Source of the DNA: CBIFWW01 sp966186435
GTDB lineage: Bacteria; Pseudomonadota; Gammaproteobacteria; Enterobacterales; Enterobacteriaceae
Direction of reading: 5' to 3'
NCBI GenBank assembly: GCA_966186435.1
Contig: CBIFWW010000057.1
Span: 1 to 19,440 of the forward strand
DNA: 19,440 bases
Of this stretch, positions 1 to 6,411 are shown piece by piece. Under the pieces are notes generated by a model. It had not been told where the DNA came from. It did no database searches and saw nothing but the letters and a program-made list of their open reading frames with translations. Within the stretch, counting starts at the first letter, position 1. Each line of letters opens with the position of its first letter. Both the position numbers and the translations under genes were made by a program.

Positions 1-1696
1 GGTTATGCCCACCGGCGGCGGTAAATCCCTGTGCTATCAGATCCCGGCACTGGTGCTTGATGGCCTGACGGTGGTGGTTTCTCCGCTTATCTCGTTGATG
101 AAAGATCAGGTAGACCAACTGCTGGCCAACGGCGTGGCGGCGGCGTGCCTTAACTCCACCCAATCCCGCGAGCAGCAGCTTGAGGTGATTGCCGGGTGCC
201 GCACCGGGCAAATTCGCCTGCTATACGTGGCCCCGGAACGGCTGATGATGGATAGCCTTATTGATCAACTTAGCCAGTGGAACCTGGCGGTGGTGGCGGT
301 AGATGAAGCCCACTGTATTTCCCAGTGGGGCCATGACTTCCGCCGCGAATATGCCTTGCTGGGCCAGTTGCGTACCCGCTTCCCAACGGTACCGTTTATC
401 GCCTTTACCGCCACCGCCGATGACACCACCCGTCTTGATATCGCCCGCCTGCTGGATTTACAAGACCCGTTAATCCAGGTCAGTAGCTTCGACCGCCCGA
501 ATATCCGCTACATGCTGATGGAGAAATTCAAACCCATCGATCAGCTGATGCGTTACGTCCAGGATCAGAAGGGTAAATCCGGCATTATTTACTGCAACAG
601 CCGGGCAAAAGTGGAAGATACCGCCGCCCGCCTGCAAAACCGGGGGATCAGCGCCGGGGCTTATCATGCCGGGCTGGAAAACAATGTCCGCGCCGAGGTG
701 CAGGAAAAATTCCAGCGCGATGATTTGCAGATCGTGGTCGCCACTGTGGCCTTTGGCATGGGGATTAACAAGCCCAACGTGCGTTTTGTGGTGCACTTCG
801 ACATCCCGCGCAATATTGAATCCTACTACCAGGAAACTGGCCGCGCCGGGCGCGATGGCCTACCAGCAGAAGCGATGCTGTTTTACGATCCGGCGGATAT
901 GGCCTGGCTGCGCCGCTGCCTGGAAGAGAAGCCTGCTGGGCAGTTATTGGATATCGAACGCCACAAACTTAATGCCATGGGGGCCTTTGCCGAGGCGCAA
1001 ACCTGCCGGCGCCTGGTGTTACTCAACTACTTTGGGGAAGGGCGCCAGGAGCCGTGCGGCAACTGCGATATCTGCCTCGACCCACCGCGTATGTACGACG
1101 GCCTTAAAGATGCCCAAAAAGCGCTGTCAGCCATCTACCGGGTGAATCAGCGTTTTGGGATGGGCTATGTGGTGGAAATCCTGCGTGGGGCTAATAGCCA
1201 GCGCATTCGGGATCAGCAACACGATAAGCTGCCGGTATACGGCATTGGCCGCGATCAGAGCCATGAGCACTGGGTGAGCGTGATCCGCCAACTGATCCAT
1301 CTGGGGATGGTGACCCAGAACATCGCCCAGCACTCCGCGCTGCAACTGACGGAAGCCGCCAGGCCGGTATTACGGGCTGAGATCCCGCTCTCGCTGGCGG
1401 TGCCAAGGGTGGTAGTCCTAAAGCCGAAAGCGATGCAGAAATCCTACGGCGGCAACTACGACCGCAAACTGTTCGCCAAGTTACGCAAACTGCGTAAAGC
1501 CATTGCCGATGAAGAGAACATCCCGCCTTATGTGGTATTCAACGATGCCACCTTGATTGAGATGGCGGAGCAGATGCCACTTAGCCCTAGCGAAATGCTC
1601 AATATCAACGGCGTAGGGATGCGGAAACTGGAGCGTTTTGGCAAACCTTTTATGACCATGGTGCGCCAGCACGTTGATGGGGACGATGAGGAGTAG
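1..1696 (+). CDS. recQ: ATP-dependent DNA helicase RecQ (5' end missing)
   Basis: 3'-to-5' superfamily 2 DNA helicase acting in recombination and repair of gaps and stalled forks. The frame is already open at base 2, and the first visible residues (VMPTGGGKS) are the Walker A loop, so about 45 N-terminal residues lie outside the window; the ATG at base 5 is internal. In order, the fragment shows Walker A, the DEAH box followed by the aromatic-rich loop (CISQWGHDF), the helicase motif VI region (QETGRAGRDG), the zinc-binding cysteines (TCRR, then PCGNCDIC), a winged-helix region and a C-terminal HRDC domain ending in DGDDEE as in E. coli. One oddity: the loop reads HDFRREY where E. coli RecQ has HDFRPEY. 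Identification is secure from near-continuous resemblance to E. coli RecQ and from the neighbouring rhtC. Confidence 0.98.
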   Translation, partial: VMPTGGGKSLCYQIPALVLDGLTVVVSPLISLMKDQVDQLLANGVAAACLNSTQSREQQLEVIAGCRTGQIRLLYVAPERLMMDSLIDQLSQWNLAVVAVDEAHCISQWGHDFRREYALLGQLRTRFPTVPFIAFTATADDTTRLDIARLLDLQDPLIQVSSFDRPNIRYMLMEKFKPIDQLMRYVQDQKGKSGIIYCNSRAKVEDTAARLQNRGISAGAYHAGLENNVRAEVQEKFQRDDLQIVVATVAFGMGINKPNVRFVVHFDIPRNIESYYQETGRAGRDGLPAEAMLFYDPADMAWLRRCLEEKPAGQLLDIERHKLNAMGAFAEAQTCRRLVLLNYFGEGRQEPCGNCDICLDPPRMYDGLKDAQKALSAIYRVNQRFGMGYVVEILRGANSQRIRDQQHDKLPVYGIGRDQSHEHWVSVIRQLIHLGMVTQNIAQHSALQLTEAARPVLRAEIPLSLAVPRVVVLKPKAMQKSYGGNYDRKLFAKLRKLRKAIADEENIPPYVVFNDATLIEMAEQMPLSPSEMLNINGVGMRKLERFGKPFMTMVRQHVDGDDEE

Positions 1697-1758
1697 TCAC
1701 CCCACCTTATAAGTGCCAGGATAGAACCTTATTTCTTTTCCTTTCCCGCGAGTATTTT

Positions 1759-2382
1759 ATGTTAACGCTTTTTCTGACGGTAGCACTGGTGCATCTGGTG
1801 GCCCTGATGAGTCCTGGCCCGGACTTTTTCTTTGTATCGCAAACGGCGGTAAGCCGATCGCGTAAAGAAGCCATGATGGGTGTGTTGGGGATTACCGGCG
1901 GCATTATGGTTTGGGCCGGTGTGGCCCTGCTTGGTCTGCACATCCTGCTGGAGAAAATGGCCTGGCTGCATAACCTGATTATGGTCGGCGGTGGGTTATA
2001 CCTGTGCTGGATGGGTTACCACATGATCCGTGGGGCGCTGAAAAAAAATGCCCAACTAGCGGAAGAAGTATTAGAAGTAGAGCTGGCCCACGGTGGTCGC
2101 AGCTTTGTGAAAGGGCTGCTGACCAACCTGGCTAACCCAAAGGCGATTATCTATTTCGGCAGCGTGTTCTCGTTATTTGTGGGTGACAACGTGGGCGGCC
2201 CGGAGCGGGTAGGCCTGTATGTGATGATTGTGCTGCTGACCTTCGCCTGGTTTAGCGTGGTTGCCAGCCTGTTTGCTTTACCGAAGATGCGCCGTGGCTA
2301 CCAGCGCATCGCGAAGTGGATCGATGGCATGGCTGGGGGCTTGTTTACCCTATTTGGCCTGCACCTGATTATTTCCCGTTAA
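1759..2382 (+). CDS. rhtC: Threonine exporter RhtC (LysE/RhtB family)
   Basis: Inner-membrane amino-acid exporter of the LysE/RhtB family; in E. coli it exports threonine. At 207 residues it is one longer than E. coli RhtC and matches it along its length, including the family signature near the N-terminus (MSPGPDFFFVSQTAV) and the conserved NLANPKAIIYFGS segment before the central helices. Five to six hydrophobic segments are visible (about residues 1-22, 38-60, 70-90, 120-140, 150-172, 187-205). The ATG follows recQ by 62 bases without a strong Shine-Dalgarno sequence; the start is chosen by alignment with the family. In E. coli the homoserine exporter rhtB lies just downstream on the opposite strand; here only a fragment of it remains, so RhtC is the only intact RhtB-family exporter at this locus. 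Confidence 0.96.
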   Translation: MLTLFLTVALVHLVALMSPGPDFFFVSQTAVSRSRKEAMMGVLGITGGIMVWAGVALLGLHILLEKMAWLHNLIMVGGGLYLCWMGYHMIRGALKKNAQLAEEVLEVELAHGGRSFVKGLLTNLANPKAIIYFGSVFSLFVGDNVGGPERVGLYVMIVLLTFAWFSVVASLFALPKMRRGYQRIAKWIDGMAGGLFTLFGLHLIISR

Positions 2383-2385
2383 GCC

Positions 2386-2502
2386 TTACCCCTGGCGCGC
2401 TGCACCCAGCAGTGCGCCAACCAGAACAAACAACCCGCCAAATACCCGATTCAAAGTCTTCATCTGCCGTGGCCCTGTTAGCCAGCGGGCGATGCTGCGT
2501 TC
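2386..2502 (-). pseudogene. rhtB: rhtB remnant: last ~37 codons of the homoserine/threonine exporter
   Basis: Read on the minus strand, the bases after rhtC encode RSIARWLTGPRQMKTLNR followed by VFGGLFVLVGALLGAARQG and a stop at 2388-2386. This matches the C-terminus of E. coli RhtB (RIALWIKGPKQMKALNK, then IFGSLFMLVGALLASARHA). Position and orientation are those of rhtB in E. coli, between rhtC and pldB and opposite to both. Upstream of the matching part (above about 2502) resemblance ends and the frame meets a stop at 2520-2518, so roughly 170 N-terminal codons are missing. The simplest reading is one internal deletion that removed most of the gene and left the pldB leader intact. It cannot make an exporter: only the last transmembrane helix remains. 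Confidence 0.88.
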
Positions 2503-2524
2503 CCTGACTTCGCAATTTTATGCC

Positions 2525-2573
2525 ACAATACGCTATTGTTGACCGATGTGCTACGCGCCCTGAACGAAGGGCG
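2525..2573 (+). promoter_or_regulatory. pldB leader: palindrome and hairpin of unknown role
   Basis: Two dyads lie between the rhtB remnant and pldB. ACAATA-cgc-TATTGT (2525-2539) is a perfect palindrome with a 3-base centre. CGCCCT-gaacga-AGGGCG (2556-2573) is a perfect 6-bp stem with a 6-base loop, ending 31 bases before the pldB ATG. They may be an operator and a leader-RNA hairpin for pldB, or left-over control DNA of the lost divergent rhtB. No convincing -35/-10 pair was found. Confidence 0.3.
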
Positions 2574-2604
2574 TTTCGCAGATAAGAAAATGAAAATTAA
2601 AGCG

Positions 2605-3594
2605 ATGTCACAGCAAAAAGCCAACTTATATAGCAGGGAAAACCACTTTGCCGCCTTCACTACCGGGCCGCTAAATGACTTCTGGCAAACCCGTGAAGAA
2701 CGTGAGTTCCTCGGTGTGGATAACGTGCCGGTGCGCTACGTCCGTTTTCGCTCTCAACAACATGACCGGGTGGTTGTGGTATGCCCGGGGCGTATCGAAA
2801 GCTACGTCAAATATGCGGAAGTGGCCTTTGATCTGGTGAACCGGGGGTACGATGTATTGATCATCGACCATCGTGGTCAGGGTCGCTCTGGCCGTCTGCT
2901 CTCGGATTCTAACCGGGGTCATGTGGTGAACTTCAGCGATTATGTGGATGATTTTGAACATTTCTGGCAGAGGGAAGTGGCCAAAGGCCCCTGGAATAAG
3001 CGCATGATCCTGGCCCATTCCATGGGCGGGGCGATTGCTACCCTGTTTTTGCAACGCCACCCCGAAGCAGCTCAGGCCGCGGTGCTTTGTGCGCCGATGT
3101 TTGGCATTGTTATCCGTCTGCCGGATTGGGTGGTACGGCCTATTTTAGATTGGGCTGAGAATCACCAGGCCTGGAGCGAAAGCTATGCTCTGGGGACCGG
3201 GCGCTGGCAGGCGCTCTCCTTTAGCCTCAATGTATTAACCCACAGCCGCGAGCGTTACCGGCGCAATCTGCGTTTTTATGCGGATGATCCGGCGCTGCGG
3301 GTGGGCGGCCCCACCCATCATTGGGTGCGGGAAGGTATACTCGCGGGGGAACAAGTGTTGGCAGGGGCCACTGCCGTCACAACGCCGCTTTTGTTGCTCC
3401 AGGCAGAAAATGATCATGTGGTGGATAACCGCATGCATGGCAAATTTTGCCAGCTTAAGGCCGCGGCGGGCCACCCCTGTGAGGGGGGTAAACCTCATGT
3501 CATTAACGGTGCGTACCATGAGATCCTGTTTGAAAAGGACGATATGCGCGCCACTGCATTAACGGCGGCGTTTGATTTCTTTGCCCGTTACTAA
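2605..3594 (+). CDS. pldB: Lysophospholipase L2 PldB
   Basis: Membrane-associated alpha/beta hydrolase that removes the remaining acyl chain from lysophospholipids. The ATG at 2605 gives 329 residues beginning MSQQKANLYSREN, which aligns without gaps to the E. coli start (340 residues); the open frame extends upstream to a TTG, but that part is not family-like. Visible hallmarks are the HRGQGRSGR loop, the nucleophile elbow AHSMGG with Ser139, an acidic residue in AENDHVVDNRM and the C-terminal His in GAYHEILFEKD. The tail after FDFFARY is about 10 residues shorter than in E. coli. yigL follows after 56 bases, the same pairing as in E. coli, where the sRNA SgrS acts on the pldB-yigL transcript; whether that holds here was not tested. 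Confidence 0.96.
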   Translation: MSQQKANLYSRENHFAAFTTGPLNDFWQTREEREFLGVDNVPVRYVRFRSQQHDRVVVVCPGRIESYVKYAEVAFDLVNRGYDVLIIDHRGQGRSGRLLSDSNRGHVVNFSDYVDDFEHFWQREVAKGPWNKRMILAHSMGGAIATLFLQRHPEAAQAAVLCAPMFGIVIRLPDWVVRPILDWAENHQAWSESYALGTGRWQALSFSLNVLTHSRERYRRNLRFYADDPALRVGGPTHHWVREGILAGEQVLAGATAVTTPLLLLQAENDHVVDNRMHGKFCQLKAAAGHPCEGGKPHVINGAYHEILFEKDDMRATALTAAFDFFARY

Positions 3595-3650
3595 TGCCTG
3601 CGTTGGCGTAAGCCGCATTTTTCTTCTTACCACCAGAGGTTAGTTATTCT

Positions 3651-4457
3651 ATGTACCAGGTCGTTGCGTCTGATCTTGATGGCACATTGCTCTCCCCGGA
3701 CCATCTGTTAACCCCCTACGCCAAAGAAACCCTGAAATTACTGGCCCCAAGAGGCATTCACTTCGTTTTTGCCACCGGCCGCCACCATATCGACGTGGGC
3801 CAAATACGCGATAATCTCGGTATTGAAGCCTATATGATCACCTCCAACGGCGCCCGGGTACATGACACCGCTGGTAATCTGGTGTTTGCTCATGACCTGG
3901 ATACGGATATCGCCGCCGATCTGTTTGGCATCGTCACTCACAGTGAAGAAATAGTGACTAACGTTTACCGTGGGGATGAGTGGTTTATGAATCGCCATCG
4001 CCCGGAAGAGATGCGCTACTTCCAGGAAGCGGATTTCAGCTACTCCCTGTTTGAACCCGGCCTGCTGGAGCCAGAAGGCGTGAGCAAGGTGTACTTCACC
4101 TGTGATACCCACGAAGGGCTGCTGCCGCTGGAGCAGGCGATCAACGCCCGTTGGGGCGACCGGGTGAATGTCAGCTTCTCCACGCTGACCTGTCTGGAAG
4201 TGATGGCCGGCGGGGTATCTAAAGGCCACGCGCTGGAAGCAGTGTCCAAAGCCATGGGCTATACCATGAAAGATTGCATCGCCTTTGGTGATGGCATGAA
4301 CGATCAGGAAATGCTGTCGATGGCCGGGAAGGGCTGCATCATGCAGGAGGCCCACCAGCGTTTGAAGGATCTGCACCCTGATCTAGAAGTGATTGGTTCT
4401 AACGCCGATGATGCCGTGCCGCACTATCTGCGCCGTCTCTACGGGATAAGTGAATAA
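3651..4457 (+). CDS. yigL: HAD-family phosphatase YigL (sugar phosphate / pyridoxal phosphate phosphatase)
   Basis: Cytosolic HAD-superfamily (Cof-type, class IIB cap) phosphatase. The E. coli protein dephosphorylates pyridoxal phosphate and sugar phosphates and helps relieve glucose-phosphate stress. All four HAD motifs are seen: DLDGT at residues 8-12 with nucleophile Asp8 and acid/base Asp10, TSNGA near residue 64, the lysine in GGVSKGHAL, and FGDGMND for Mg2+ binding. The length, 268 residues, is about that of E. coli YigL. An AGAGG Shine-Dalgarno sequence precedes the ATG by roughly 14 bases, which is rather far; the start is set by the N-terminal MYQVVASDLDGT match. It probably forms an operon with pldB. 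A stem-loop follows directly after the stop. Confidence 0.95.
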   Translation: MYQVVASDLDGTLLSPDHLLTPYAKETLKLLAPRGIHFVFATGRHHIDVGQIRDNLGIEAYMITSNGARVHDTAGNLVFAHDLDTDIAADLFGIVTHSEEIVTNVYRGDEWFMNRHRPEEMRYFQEADFSYSLFEPGLLEPEGVSKVYFTCDTHEGLLPLEQAINARWGDRVNVSFSTLTCLEVMAGGVSKGHALEAVSKAMGYTMKDCIAFGDGMNDQEMLSMAGKGCIMQEAHQRLKDLHPDLEVIGSNADDAVPHYLRRLYGISE

Positions 4458-4464
4458 GGATTTA

Positions 4465-4497
4465 TTGACGGCTGGTTTTAAATTAACCAGTCGTCAA
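4465..4497 (+). terminator. Stem-loop after yigL (terminator without a T-tract)
   Basis: TTGACGGCTGGTT and AACCAGTCGTCAA form a 13-bp stem with one G-U pair around the 7-base loop ttaaatt, starting 7 bases after the yigL stop. No run of T follows in either direction, so it is a poor intrinsic terminator on its own; it may stabilise the 3' end of pldB-yigL mRNA or reduce read-through into yigM. Confidence 0.5.
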
Positions 4498-4568
4498 CCA
4501 AATAGCCGGGCTGCGGCCTGGCCCTTTCGCTACAATGTGCTCCATCTTACTCAGATGGAATCACCACT

Positions 4569-5426
4569 GTGCCACTTCTCATCATCACCACGATTTTGTG
4601 GGCCTTCTCTTTTAGCCTGATCGGGGAGTACCTGGCGGGCCACGTTGACAGTTATTTCTCAGTACTGATGCGTATTGGTCTGGCGGCATTGGTGTTCCTG
4701 CCATTCTTACGCTGGAAGGGCCGACAGGCGTCGACATTACTGCTGTATATGCTAGTGGGGGCGCTTCAGCTTGGGGTGATGTACCTGCTGAGCTTCCGGG
4801 CCTATCTCTATCTGAGTGTTTCCGAATTCCTGCTGTTTACCGTCTTTACTCCGCTGTATATCACCCTGATCTACGACATTCTCAGCAAACGCCGCTTACG
4901 CTGGGGTTATGCCCTGAGTGCGCTACTGGCGGTAGTGGGGGCGGCGATTATTCGCTATGACAAAGTCAGCGATCACTTCTGGTATGGGCTGCTGTTGGTA
5001 CAGCTGGCTAATATCAGCTTTGCCATGGGTATGGTGGGATACAAACGTTTGATGGAAACCCGCCCGCTGCCGCAACACACGGCGTTTTCCTGGTTCTATT
5101 TGGGGGCATTTTTAGTGGCCGCAGTGGCCTGGCTGGTATTAGGTAACCCGCACAACCTGCCCACCACCAGCCTGCAATGGGGCATTCTGGTGTGGCTGGG
5201 CGTGGTGGCATCGGGCCTGGGGTACTTTATGTGGAACTATGGCGCCACGCAGGTGGACGCAGGCACCCTCGGCATCATGAACAATGTTCACGTCCCGGCG
5301 GGTCTACTGGTTAATCTGGCCATCTGGCAGCAGCAGCCCCACTGGCCGAGCTTTATCATAGGGGCCGTAGTGATACTGTCCTCGCTGCTGGTGCATCGCT
5401 ATTGGGTCGCGCCGCGCTGCGAATAA
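4569..5426 (+). CDS. yigM: Biotin transporter YigM/BioP (EamA/DMT family)
   Basis: Inner-membrane carrier of the drug/metabolite transporter (EamA) superfamily; E. coli YigM (BioP) takes up biotin. The product is a 285-residue hydrophobic protein with about ten membrane segments in two EamA repeats and conserved stretches such as FRAYLYLSVSEFLLFT, MVGYKRLMETRPLPQH and GYFMWNYGATQVDAGTLG. The start is a GTG giving MPLLIITTILWAFSFS, which aligns with the E. coli N-terminus MALLIITTILWAFSFS; an ATG 13 bases upstream is out of frame. The ribosome binding site is weak, in line with low expression. The C-terminus is about 14 residues shorter than in E. coli and its last 71 bases overlap the end of metR tail to tail. 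No clear BirA operator was seen upstream. Confidence 0.94.
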   Translation: MPLLIITTILWAFSFSLIGEYLAGHVDSYFSVLMRIGLAALVFLPFLRWKGRQASTLLLYMLVGALQLGVMYLLSFRAYLYLSVSEFLLFTVFTPLYITLIYDILSKRRLRWGYALSALLAVVGAAIIRYDKVSDHFWYGLLLVQLANISFAMGMVGYKRLMETRPLPQHTAFSWFYLGAFLVAAVAWLVLGNPHNLPTTSLQWGILVWLGVVASGLGYFMWNYGATQVDAGTLGIMNNVHVPAGLLVNLAIWQQQPHWPSFIIGAVVILSSLLVHRYWVAPRCE

Positions 5427-6309
5427 ACGGCAGATGATCGCAGGCGTGCTGGCAGGCTGAACGGATAAAGGCGTCTGTCACCGCCTGGCGCTGTTCGCCG
5501 TCGCGCACTGCGGCATACAGCCGGCTCCACAGCCCATCGCCCAAGGTCTTGGTGACAATCAGGCCCTGGCGCTCAAAGGTTTCAACCACCCAATGCGGTA
5601 ATGCCGCAATCCCCATTTTCGCCGCCACCATCTGCACCAGCAGCAGGGTGTTATCCACGCTTTTAAAGGTTGGCGTGACGCCAGCCGGTTGCAGGAAGTG
5701 GCGCCATAAATCCAGGCGGGTGCGCTGAACCGGATAAATCAGCACGGTTTCTGCCTGTAAATCTTCCGGGGTAATTTGCGCTTTACCCGCCAGCGGATGA
5801 TCGGTAGCCAGCACCAGACGCACTTCATAATCAAACATCGGTGAATAGTGCAAACCACTGCGCGGCAGGATGTCTGATGTCATTACCAGATCCAGCTCAC
5901 CCTGTTGTAACGCGGGCTGGGGGTCAAAGGTCACGCCGGATTTGAAATCCACTTCTACTTGCGGCCAGTTGCGGCGGAAAACCTCTAAAGCTGGGGCTAA
6001 CCATTGAATACAGCTATGGCATTCGATGGCGATACGCAGGGCGGATTGCTGTGGTTCATTACAGGCTTGCAGCGCCCGGCTCAGCTGGGGCAGCACTTGC
6101 TCTGCCAGCTGAAGCAGGATTTCACCCTGTGGAGTAAAGCGTAGCGGCTGGCTTTTACGTACAAACAGACGGAAGCCCAGGCGCTGCTCCAGATCGCTGA
6201 ATTGGTGAGACAGCGCTGATTGGGTCTGATGCAGGGCGACGGCGGCGGCGGCGAGTGATCCGCTACTTCTTAATGCCTGGAGTGTTCGTAGGTGTTTTAT
6301 CTCAATCAT
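5356..6309 (-). CDS. metR: LysR-type activator of methionine biosynthesis MetR
   Basis: DNA-binding activator of metE and related genes; homocysteine is the co-effector. The product has 317 residues, the E. coli length, starting MIEIKHLRTLQAL; a TTG six bases further upstream is in frame but not family-like. A GTGAGAT ribosome binding site stands before the ATG. Residues 1-60 are the winged helix-turn-helix (SLAAAAVALHQTQSALSHQ is the recognition region), followed by the LysR substrate-binding domain (IECHSCIQWL, GVTFDPQPALQQGELDLVMTSD). It is transcribed divergently from metE across 102 bases and converges on yigM, overlapping it by 71 bases. Arrangement and sequence leave little doubt. Confidence 0.97.
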   Translation of the reverse strand: MIEIKHLRTLQALRSSGSLAAAAVALHQTQSALSHQFSDLEQRLGFRLFVRKSQPLRFTPQGEILLQLAEQVLPQLSRALQACNEPQQSALRIAIECHSCIQWLAPALEVFRRNWPQVEVDFKSGVTFDPQPALQQGELDLVMTSDILPRSGLHYSPMFDYEVRLVLATDHPLAGKAQITPEDLQAETVLIYPVQRTRLDLWRHFLQPAGVTPTFKSVDNTLLLVQMVAAKMGIAALPHWVVETFERQGLIVTKTLGDGLWSRLYAAVRDGEQRQAVTDAFIRSACQHACDHLPFIRSAARPNSDAPAARTVSLRPL

Positions 6310-6343
6310 GAACAAATCTCACTTAACCATGAATATTTTGCGC

Positions 6344-6372
6344 TTGAGGAATATACAGTACCTGCGGATTAT
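6344..6372 (+). promoter_or_regulatory. Candidate metE promoter
   Basis: TTGAGG (6344-6349) and GATTAT (6367-6372) are 17 bases apart and put the metE start point at about 6379. Upstream, around 6330, TGAATATTTT resembles half of the MetR consensus TGAA-N5-TTCA, and a second imperfect copy may overlap the -35. The hexamers are only partial matches, so the call rests on position and on the fit with the met boxes just downstream. Confidence 0.5.
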
Positions 6373-6396
6373 GGATGTGTAAACATCCAGACGGCT
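6373..6396 (+). promoter_or_regulatory. Tandem MetJ operator (met boxes) before metE
   Basis: Three adjacent octamers, GGATGTGT, AAACATCC and AGACGGCT, match the MetJ consensus AGACGTCT at 5, 5 and 7 of 8 positions. They cover the predicted metE start point, where bound MetJ-S-adenosylmethionine would block transcription. The first two also form the near-palindrome TGGATGTGTAAACATCCA. metE control by MetJ and MetR is established in E. coli; the exact boxes here are read by eye. Confidence 0.6.
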
Positions 6397-6411
6397 AAAC
6401 GGAGAAAGATA

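Noticed and set aside
2536..2604. Upstream TTG start for pldB
   Set aside because: The extra 23 residues have no counterpart in PldB and cover the leader hairpin; the ATG at 2605 aligns with the E. coli start.
3738..4376. 212-codon open frame on the minus strand
   Set aside because: It lies wholly antisense to yigL, has no family resemblance and no ribosome binding site; it follows from the codon bias of the real gene.
4556..4558. ATG as the yigM start
   Set aside because: It is out of frame with the transporter; the GTG at 4569 gives the family N-terminus.
6292..6411. Longer metE frame with 40 extra codons
   Set aside because: It would span the metE promoter and met boxes; the ATG at 6412 has a good ribosome binding site and matches the MetE N-terminus.
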